Below, piece by piece: positions 19,115-24,601 of a DNA stretch of 24,601 nucleotides. The notes under the pieces were generated by a model. It saw only the letters and a program-made list of their open reading frames with translations. It was not told the DNA's origin and made no database searches. This DNA is from a virus: positions 1 through 24,601 of IMG/VR virus record IMGVR_UViG_3300013010_000065, one strand, 5' to 3'. Numbering within the stretch: the first letter of the stretch is position 1; each line of letters starts with the position of its first letter. The translations under genes and the position numbers were made by a program.

Positions 19115-20862
19115 TGCTTCGGTTCAAACAAAGAACTCCACCAACGTCACGGCAGGAACTCACCGCAAGTCAGAGAAGATTCCAACGGATCTACTTGAAT
19201 GCGGTCCGTCAGGTACAGGATCAAATCAAAAGGGATGAGGGTTTAATCCTTGACGCTATCCAACACCGTAGCCTTCAATACGTTGTGGATCTTGTTAATG
19301 ATGAACCGTGGTATCAGGCTCAAGAACTCATGCAGCAGGAACTTCTTTCTGAACTGATTGACGGGGGTAAGAGAACTAAACTTCCTAGCATTCAAAAGGC
19401 TGAGTTGCGGTTCAAATTTGATGCGGCTCGACCTGAGGCGGCTTCGTGGGCTTCTAAAGAGGCAGGGGCTCTTATTCGTGAGGTGACACAGGATCAGATC
19501 AACGTGGTTCGGGATCTCGCTTCTAGGGCTTCACAGGGCGAATTTACGGGGGTTCAGGTAGGGAGATCTCTGCGTGACCATATTGGTTTAACTCAACGTC
19601 AGGCTGGATGGGTAACTAATTTCAGGGAACGTACGTTTAATGAACAGATAGGGAGGGGCAGGTCTTTCGCGGATGCGATGGCTCGGACGGATTCTTTAAC
19701 TGACAGATACGCGCAGAGGATCCACCGTTACCGTTCTGAGATGATCGCTCGGACTGAGATTCTCCGCGCTTCTCATGAGGGCAGAAGGCAGGCATGGTCT
19801 CAAGGGGTCAAAGAGGGTTACATTTCTGTTGAGGATAAAAAGTATTGGTCTGCGAACGATGATGACAGGCTTTGTGAGGATTGTTCTTCACAGAGCGCAA
19901 CCTATGATCGTTCGGGGGCGATCTTTATTAATGAAGAGTTTGAGATGGGGGAACCACCGATTCATCCGATGTGTCGTTGCGACATTGTGTTGTTACCGAT
20001 GGGGAGGGATGCTGATCTTTCTGACATGAGCCAGCAGCAGTTGGATGAAATTATTGATACTGGTATCGCGCCGACTCAGCAGTTGGGTCAATCAACTCGA
20101 ATTGGGGATGATGAGTTTAAGGAACTTTCACAATTCAGTGGAAGGAATTACGTGACGGGGAGGACTCCTGAAGGTATCCCGATGTTTAATGCTGAACGGG
20201 CGGCTTTACATGACCGTATCGTGATGGACATTCTTTCTCCATATAAGGCTAGTCAGAATCCGACTTACACGATGCTAGGTGGTGGACCTGCTTCTGGTAA
20301 AACTACTGCTCTAGGAAGGATTGCTGGTTTCAGTGATGACACTGTTGCAAAGATTGATCCTGATGCGATCAAGGGGATGATCCCTGAATACCGTAGTTTG
20401 GTTTCATCAGGTGATAAAGGTGCGGCTGCGTTTGTTCATGAGGAATCTTCTTACATTGCGAAGAGGGTTCAGCAGGCTGCTTTTGAAAGGCGAATAAGTG
20501 TTGTACTAGATGGAACTGGTAACGGCTCTATTGATGGGCTCGTTGCTAAGATGAGTGCAGCGCAGGCTAATGGCTATCAGGTTCGGGCTTACTACGCAAC
20601 GATTAGCGTGGATGAGGCGATTATTCGTTCGACTGCTCGTGCTGCTAGATCTGGGCGTGAGGTTCCAATAGAAAAAATTACTGAGACTCACGCTAGTGTT
20701 TCGAGGGTTTTCCCTACGGCTGCTCGAATGGCTGATGATATTGAACTTTATGACACGACTACACGTACCCCCCGTTTGATAGCGCGAGGAAGGGGTGGTA
20801 CTATAGAAGTGCTGGATGAGGAGGCTTACAGAGCCTTCCTAGAGAAAGCAGGTGCATCATGA
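19111..20862 (+). CDS. MuF capsid protein fused to zeta toxin
   Basis: 583 residues. The N-terminal part is helical; residues about 150-295 are a Mu gpF-like domain with DDDRLCEDC (250-258) and IHPMCRCD (284-291). After a linker, residues about 380-565 are a zeta-toxin/PezT-like kinase: GGGPASGKTT Walker A at 390-399, KIDPDAIKGMIPEY (414-427), VVLDGTG (464-470) and arginines R506-R516 ending GREVP. Zeta kinases phosphorylate UDP-N-acetylglucosamine or related sugars and stop wall growth. All key residues are kept, so activity is plausible. MuF proteins can enter the cell with DNA, so this may be an injected effector. Confidence 0.88.
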   Translation: MMLRFKQRTPPTSRQELTASQRRFQRIYLNAVRQVQDQIKRDEGLILDAIQHRSLQYVVDLVNDEPWYQAQELMQQELLSELIDGGKRTKLPSIQKAELRFKFDAARPEAASWASKEAGALIREVTQDQINVVRDLASRASQGEFTGVQVGRSLRDHIGLTQRQAGWVTNFRERTFNEQIGRGRSFADAMARTDSLTDRYAQRIHRYRSEMIARTEILRASHEGRRQAWSQGVKEGYISVEDKKYWSANDDDRLCEDCSSQSATYDRSGAIFINEEFEMGEPPIHPMCRCDIVLLPMGRDADLSDMSQQQLDEIIDTGIAPTQQLGQSTRIGDDEFKELSQFSGRNYVTGRTPEGIPMFNAERAALHDRIVMDILSPYKASQNPTYTMLGGGPASGKTTALGRIAGFSDDTVAKIDPDAIKGMIPEYRSLVSSGDKGAAAFVHEESSYIAKRVQQAAFERRISVVLDGTGNGSIDGLVAKMSAAQANGYQVRAYYATISVDEAIIRSTARAARSGREVPIEKITETHASVSRVFPTAARMADDIELYDTTTRTPRLIARGRGGTIEVLDEEAYRAFLEKAGAS

Positions 20863-21080
20863 CCGGTGAAGAACTGGACTTCATGATCCAAGAAATCACG
20901 ATGGGAATTCCAAAAGAACAATCCACCGTGATCAGGAGCGTCAAGGCATTTGAAATGTGGGACATCCTAGAAAGTCAAATCGAAGAGATCAAAATGAGGG
21001 GCAACGAAATAGAAATTCCTTTCGAAACCCCTAGTGTTGATGTGGTAACTCAGGCACTACCTATTGAACCCGTAGAATAG
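20859..21080 (+). CDS. Small acidic protein, candidate antitoxin
   Basis: 73 residues, ATGA overlap with the MuF-zeta gene. Helical and acidic: EELDFMIQEITMGIPKEQ, then AFEMWDILESQIEEIK and a proline-containing tail. Epsilon antitoxins of zeta are also small, helical and acidic, but no sequence match is visible. Position directly after a zeta domain makes neutralisation during particle assembly a reasonable hypothesis. A plain assembly factor is the alternative. Confidence 0.5.
   Translation: MTGEELDFMIQEITMGIPKEQSTVIRSVKAFEMWDILESQIEEIKMRGNEIEIPFETPSVDVVTQALPIEPVE
21073..21078 (+). promoter_or_regulatory. Leaderless -10 candidate TAGAAT
   Basis: TAGAAT lies six bases before the ATG at 21085; AGGTG between them could be a weak ribosome binding site instead. 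Confidence 0.3.
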
Positions 21081-21084
21081 GTGC

Positions 21085-22632
21085 ATGGATCTTCTCGATA
21101 AAATAAATTCCCTCACAGACGATCAACTTCAAATGGTCGCTGAACGTGACGACGCTTCAGGGGTTTTAGCGGCATACCGTCTGGCAGAAATACGAGGACT
21201 ACCTTGTCCCGAAAGGTCAGCAGTTATCACAGGTGACGGCTACGTCATCATTGCCCAAAACGGTTTAATCCAAAGAGTAGAAACTGAAGGGGTAACAAAA
21301 ATAATCCGTCAGGAAGAAGGCGAATACTGCGTGTATTCCGAAGACGGTTCCCAATCTTTCGGATGCTACCCAACAATGGCTGATGCTGAAGAACGTTTAC
21401 GGCAAATCCACTATTTCGGGGATGAGACTGAGAAAGCGATACGTGAAGGATCTTTCGTTTCGTGGAATTCTAGCGGTGGCAGGGCTCGGGGCAGAATAGA
21501 GCACATCATGACTGAAGGCGTTCTTGGTGTTCCAGATAGCGACTTCTCTATAGCCGCTGAACCTGATGATCCCGCAGTATTGATCCGTATTTGGCGGGAA
21601 ACTTCTGAAGGATGGAAAGAAACCGAAACACTCGTAGGACACAAAATGTCCACACTCACTTCAATCGATCCGCTCACTAAAGAATCTTTCGTTCCCCCTG
21701 AAGGTGTGCAAGAGGCTGGCAAAAGGGCTTTAGGCTGGATTGCTGAGGATCACGCAGGATCAGGATTCACTGATGTTGGTAGGGCTAGGGCTGCACAGTT
21801 AGCACGAGGAGATGCAGTCTCTGAAGAAACCATCCGCCGAATGTCTTCCTACTTCTCCCGCCATGAGAATGATTCCAACGCTACAGGCTGGAACAATGGG
21901 GAAGAAGGATTCCCATCACCGGGTCGTGTCGCGTGGGATGCTTGGGGCGGTGACGCTGGTCGTACGTGGGCTGACATGATGGTTGAAAGATTCAATCGTG
22001 AGGAGAAATCTCGTCCTGTCGGTAAGGGAACAATCCTTCGCAAAGCAGATGAGAAACAATTCACTCTCGGACCTTTGTATGTTCCTGACTTTATGGATGC
22101 TCACGGGGAATGGACAGACTCTGAAGAATTACAAAACGCAGTGTGGGGATGGGTTCGTTCAGGAGATCGAAGAATTTTCCTCCAGCATGACACAGACGTT
22201 GTAGCGGGTGAATGGGTTGAAGTAATGACTATGCCTCAACCGTGGACGGTTCAAATGACTGACTCCAATGGTGTTGTTGTGGGAGAGGCAACGTACCCGA
22301 AAGACACGGTATTCCTCGGAGTTGTTTGGAATGATGAAGCGTGGGACATGGTGAAACGTGGCGAACTTAGAGGCTATTCGATTGGCGGCTATTCGGATCG
22401 GATGATGGCGGATCTTCCATTAGAAGCAGACCGAGATGGTGTAGAGATCCCTGTTCAAGAGGCAACAAAAGATATTAGTAAGACGATTGCTGACGCTATT
22501 GCTTTAGCAATGAGTAAGAATCAACCAGTCGTGAACGTGGTAATGTCTGATGAGAGAAAAACCCGCGTCCGAAGGATTGAACGTGACGAGCACGGTAATA
22601 TAGCCCGTATCATTGAAGAAGAAGAGGTTTAA
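21085..22632 (+). CDS. XkdF-like prohead protease with Tudor-like domain
   Basis: 515 residues, several domains. About 72-112: a small EGEYCVYSEDGS ... RLRQIHYFG unit. About 122-194: a Hva1-Tudor/DUF2945-like domain (SFVSWNSSGGRARGRI ... LVGHKMSTL). About 198-303: a tryptophan-rich domain with YFSRHE and GFPSPGRVAWDAWGGDAG. About 326-440: an XkdF-type putative serine protease region with FTLGPLYVPDFMDAHGEW, then VFLGVVWNDEAWD and RGYSIGGYSDR (H340 and S432 are candidate catalytic residues). The family processes capsid proteins after portal and MuF assembly. No major capsid gene follows within the window. Confidence 0.78.
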   Translation: MDLLDKINSLTDDQLQMVAERDDASGVLAAYRLAEIRGLPCPERSAVITGDGYVIIAQNGLIQRVETEGVTKIIRQEEGEYCVYSEDGSQSFGCYPTMADAEERLRQIHYFGDETEKAIREGSFVSWNSSGGRARGRIEHIMTEGVLGVPDSDFSIAAEPDDPAVLIRIWRETSEGWKETETLVGHKMSTLTSIDPLTKESFVPPEGVQEAGKRALGWIAEDHAGSGFTDVGRARAAQLARGDAVSEETIRRMSSYFSRHENDSNATGWNNGEEGFPSPGRVAWDAWGGDAGRTWADMMVERFNREEKSRPVGKGTILRKADEKQFTLGPLYVPDFMDAHGEWTDSEELQNAVWGWVRSGDRRIFLQHDTDVVAGEWVEVMTMPQPWTVQMTDSNGVVVGEATYPKDTVFLGVVWNDEAWDMVKRGELRGYSIGGYSDRMMADLPLEADRDGVEIPVQEATKDISKTIADAIALAMSKNQPVVNVVMSDERKTRVRRIERDEHGNIARIIEEEEV

Positions 22633-22634
22633 TC

Positions 22635-22991
22635 ATGGCAGGTTTAGTTGATGCAGGTAAAAACCTGCTGCTTGAAGGTTTAGCCACAGGGGTTTCATAT
22701 GTAAGCCTTCACACTGCTGACCCTAATGGGACTGGTAGCGGTGAGGTAAGTGCTTCACCATACGCACGTAAATCTGTTGATTGGGCGGCAGCGGCTTCGG
22801 CTTCTATCTCCAGCGCCTCGGCTATCGTTTTCGATGTACCGGGATCTACCACGATTGAATATCTCGGGTACTGGTCCGCTTCAACTTCTGGAACTTACTA
22901 TGGTTCACGGGCTTTAGATGTTTCACAAACATACGCAACACCGGGAACTTACACGATTGCTATTGGGAACATCACTGAAACAATAACGTAA
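22635..22991 (+). CDS. Small virion structural protein
   Basis: 118 residues. The pattern SYVSLHTADPNGTGSGEVS, YARKSVDWAAA, VFDVPGSTTIEYLGYWSAS and a final YTIAIGNITET is a beta-rich protein found in phage structural modules, often with several paralogues per genome. It may be a decoration, fibre or tail-associated protein. AGAGG at 22624-22628 serves as ribosome binding site. It shares one base with the next gene. Confidence 0.7.
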   Translation: MAGLVDAGKNLLLEGLATGVSYVSLHTADPNGTGSGEVSASPYARKSVDWAAAASASISSASAIVFDVPGSTTIEYLGYWSASTSGTYYGSRALDVSQTYATPGTYTIAIGNITETIT

Positions 22992-23926
22992 TGGCAGGAC
23001 TGTTTACTCTTGACAATGAAACGTTAGGAGTTCTTGACAGTAACCCATTAGGCGGATTCGGTACAGGTTTCGTTTCAGGTGAAAGTAGTACGTTTTCTTC
23101 TATTTCTGGGAATGTAGGGCATCCCGGATTTGTTGAAGGTTCTTCAAACTCTGAGGGAACAGTTTCGGGTGTTCTTAATTTCTCAGGATCTATCGAAGGT
23201 TCTTCAACTTCTTCTAATTCTGTTTCTGGCACTGCAGGGTTTAACGGTTTAACGTCAGGGTCTGTTTCTTCTTCAGGATCCGCTGCAGGATCTACAGGTT
23301 TCGATGGTGTTGTTACAGGGATTGTTTCTTCTTCTGGATTTGTTACAGGATTCGAAGGTGATTCGGGATTTGTTTTTGGTTCCAATAATTCTTCAGGAAC
23401 CGTTTCGGGTGTTGAGGGTGATGTTGGGTTTGTTTCAGGATCTAATGATTCTTCGGGAACAGTTGTAGGGTTAGAGGGCTCATTTGGTGTTGTTGTAGGT
23501 AATTCGACTACGGCTGGTTTCGTTGTCGGGGTTCCTTCAGAGGATAAAACTGGATCTGTTTTTGATGAATCTTCCAGTAGTGGGCTATCTGTTGGGTCTC
23601 CTTCACTTTCTGGATTTGTTTCTGCGAACAGTGTTTCTTTTGGAACTATTTCGGGAGTTGGACCAACTCCTCCGACTCCTCCCGCACCTGACATGTATCC
23701 CGTTCCAGCGGGGTATGTTTGGTCTTTTAGTGGGGATACTTCACAGGTTCAGGATCTTTTCGGATCTGTTGCTGGACAGGTTTCTTGTTCTGGAGGTTTA
23801 ACCGGTTCGGTTGGATTATTTGGATCGTGTGGGAATGATTCAATTTCTGTGGGATCTGCTTGGGGTCGTGGGAAAACTATTGAGCAGGATGACTTAGAGG
23901 TCATGGAACTTTTGGACTTGCTGTAA
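22991..23926 (+). CDS. Repeat-rich structural protein (fibre-like)
   Basis: 311 residues. After a short head (LFTLDNETLGVLDSN), residues about 22-225 contain some ten tandem repeats of 20 residues with the scheme G-x-V-x-G-x5-G-x-V-x-G-x4, rich in Gly, Ser and Val. The half-repeat of ten suggests a beta-solenoid. A proline linker (PTPPTPPAP) leads to a C-terminal domain with two cysteines (VSCSGG and GSCGN) and an acidic helix. Fibres and tip adhesins have this kind of architecture, so host recognition is plausible. Repeats make it prone to length variation. Confidence 0.72.
   Translation: MAGLFTLDNETLGVLDSNPLGGFGTGFVSGESSTFSSISGNVGHPGFVEGSSNSEGTVSGVLNFSGSIEGSSTSSNSVSGTAGFNGLTSGSVSSSGSAAGSTGFDGVVTGIVSSSGFVTGFEGDSGFVFGSNNSSGTVSGVEGDVGFVSGSNDSSGTVVGLEGSFGVVVGNSTTAGFVVGVPSEDKTGSVFDESSSSGLSVGSPSLSGFVSANSVSFGTISGVGPTPPTPPAPDMYPVPAGYVWSFSGDTSQVQDLFGSVAGQVSCSGGLTGSVGLFGSCGNDSISVGSAWGRGKTIEQDDLEVMELLDLL
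23056..23665 (+). repeat. 60-base degenerate coding repeats
   Basis: About ten tandem units of 60 bases (some 63) encode the 20-residue repeat. Recurrent words are TCTTCAGGA, GGTTCT and GTTTCGGGT or GTTTCAGG. The units have diverged in DNA more than in protein pattern. Confidence 0.7.
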
Positions 23927-23929
23927 CCT
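23924..23929 (+). promoter_or_regulatory. Leaderless -10 candidate TAACCT
   Basis: TAACCT, beginning with the stop codon of the repeat protein, lies six bases before ATG 23936, which lacks a Shine-Dalgarno. Confidence 0.45.
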
Positions 23930-23935
23930 ATAGTC

Positions 23936-24130
23936 ATGTCAAAAATTCTGCGTCCGGGTACGGCGATCAAGGCTGAGTACGATGGCAGGATTCGTCATGT
24001 GATTGTTGAGGGTGTTGATGATCAGGACAACGTTACTGTGAGGTTGGGGAAGAATTCTGATCCTACGGAGTTTCCTGCTGATCGGGTGGCTTCTACTGAT
24101 ACTCGGGGCTTCTTGTTTGTTGCTGAGTAG
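23936..24130 (+). CDS. Small SH3/KOW-like protein
   Basis: 64 residues, predicted small beta barrel: LRPGTAIKAEYDGRIRHVIV, then QDNVTVRLGK and a final GFLFVAE. The fold resembles short SH3-like barrels. It is the last gene of the structural unit before the G-run array. Function unknown. Confidence 0.6.
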   Translation: MSKILRPGTAIKAEYDGRIRHVIVEGVDDQDNVTVRLGKNSDPTEFPADRVASTDTRGFLFVAE

Positions 24131-24142
24131 TTCTATCTTAGT

Positions 24143-24223
24143 GGGGTTTTAAGGGGGTTTTTAGGGGGTTTCGTAATGTTCAGGGGTTATCGGGTGGGGT
24201 TGTTTTCTGGGGTTGTTATGGGG
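24143..24223 (+). other. G-run array upstream of P4
   Basis: Eight runs of three to five G (from 24143 to 24223). The first three, with loops TTTTAA and TTTTTA, are the closest match to the array at 10576-10604. A G-quadruplex or pause site is possible. It is followed by T8-A-T7 (24231-24246), which may end the structural transcript or act as an upstream promoter element. Confidence 0.5.
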
Positions 24224-24257
24224 CTGGAAATTTTTTTTATTTTTTTCCTAAATAGAC

Positions 24258-24286
24258 TTGACATGACGGGGGCGTGGTCTTAAAGT
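24258..24286 (+). promoter_or_regulatory. Promoter P4 (TTGACA-17-TAAAGT)
   Basis: The -35 box TTGACA (24258-24263), 17-base spacer with ACGGGG at positions 3-8, and TAAAGT (24281-24286). Nearly identical to P2, including AAATAGAC before the -35 box. Confidence 0.85.
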
Positions 24287-24294
24287 GGGGTTAT

Positions 24295-24311
24295 GAGGTC
24301 AAGGGGACTTC
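24295..24311 (+). promoter_or_regulatory. 5'-terminal hairpin of P4 transcript
   Basis: GAGGTC (24295-24300) pairs with GACTTC (24306-24311) with one G-T wobble; the loop is AAGGG. The stem begins eight bases after the -10 box. Confidence 0.65.
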
Positions 24312-24327
24312 ATGAAAGGGGATCAAA

Positions 24328-24483
24328 ATGAACGCAAAATTCCGCTCATTAGCAGAAGAAGGCTGGTGTCACAAACACTCAGATTGGGTCGAGGTCGTAG
24401 CGTGCAATGAATGTGGGGCTATAGACACGAAATGCTGCATCGCTCGTATGTGCAGTTCATTCAAATGTGGGGTGCAATCATGA
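24328..24483 (+). CDS. Cysteine-rich micro-protein
   Basis: 51 residues with seven cysteines (C14, C26, C29, C36, C37, C42, C47) and H15, H17, enough for one or two zinc sites. First gene after promoter P4, with AAAGGGGAT as ribosome binding site. ATGA overlap with the next gene. Function unknown. Confidence 0.65.
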   Translation: MNAKFRSLAEEGWCHKHSDWVEVVACNECGAIDTKCCIARMCSSFKCGVQS

Positions 24484-24601
24484 CGATTTACACGGATGAA
24501 TATCTTCTTACCCGCGAGGATAAGATGACGACCCGCAACCTTAACGATCTGCTCGAACTTCCGATAAACCTGCGTTCCGATGCTTACGCTGAAGCACATT
24601 A
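24480..24601 (+). CDS. Partial hypothetical protein (N-terminus)
   Basis: Starts in ATGA overlap and is cut by the window end after 40 codons. The visible part reads MTIYTDEYLLTREDKMTTRN, then a leucine-rich helix (LNDLLELPINLRS). No family recognised. Confidence 0.5.
   Translation, partial: MTIYTDEYLLTREDKMTTRNLNDLLELPINLRSDAYAEAH

Noticed and set aside
23056-23665. Tandem 60-base units that could be taken for a CRISPR array
   Set aside because: The units are coding, diverged, without constant repeats of 25-40 bases and unique spacers, and no cas genes are present.
22972-23694. A 240-codon open frame on the minus strand, rich in Pro, Glu and Thr
   Set aside because: It is the antisense of the Gly/Ser/Val repeat gene; the repeat codons create a long stop-free shadow. 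It has no ribosome binding site and the + strand protein has the clearer architecture.
1-24601. tRNA, rRNA, integrase, transposase or attachment sites
   Set aside because: None was seen on reading both strands: no integrase or transposase motifs, no insertion-sequence ends, and no convincing cloverleaf. A tRNA scan was not possible here.

Overview
The window is a segment of a double-stranded DNA tailed phage or prophage. Every gene but one lies on the + strand, most genes overlap or abut, and terminase, portal, MuF, prohead protease, holin and endolysin genes are all recognisable. Two WhiB-like genes, a Gp88-type protein and a run of start codons with no Shine-Dalgarno but a TANNNT hexamer six bases upstream point to an actinobacterial host. 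The coding strand is rich in T and G and not GC-rich, so a low-GC actinobacterium (for example a freshwater or marine plankton lineage) is a reasonable but unproven guess.

Layout. 7-306 (minus): a stand-alone peptidoglycan-binding domain. 351-1947: lysis cassette (membrane/coiled-coil protein, two holin-like proteins, M15 endolysin, small C-x2-C protein), closed by a strong hairpin terminator at 1979-2024. 2035-8528: an operon from promoter P1 with a Gam-like protein, Rad52-like annealing protein, replication initiator-like wHTH protein, helicase-loader-like protein, HNH and RusA-like nucleases, two ParB-like proteins, a glycosyltransferase resembling those of DNA hypermodification systems, and a RarA/MgsA C-terminal domain. 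8554-10563: terminase small and large subunits. 10564-17702: about 7 kb of accessory genes between terminase and portal, driven at least in part by promoters P2 and P3: many zinc-binding or beta-rich micro-proteins, an ArdC-N domain, a wHTH protein with a nested start, a small alarmone hydrolase-like HD protein, two WhiB-like proteins, a secreted lysozyme-like protein, Gp88 and SSB. 17725-24130: portal, a MuF-zeta toxin fusion, a small acidic protein, a Tudor/XkdF-type protease and three structural-looking proteins, one with about ten 20-residue repeats. Promoter P4 at 24258 then opens another operon of micro-proteins that runs off the window.

The most novel signal is regulatory. Four promoters (P1-P4) share a 17-base spacer with ACGGGG at a fixed position, a TANANT -10 box, and a 5'-terminal hairpin whose loop is conserved (AAGGG in three, GAGGG in one) while its stem varies with mostly compensating changes. 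A second class of at least nine genes has TANNNT exactly six bases before ATG, the signature of leaderless transcripts. Two of the four shared promoters (P2, P4) are also preceded by matching arrays of G-runs. Together these suggest a phage-wide system of 5'-end control that separates capped-by-hairpin operons from leaderless genes.
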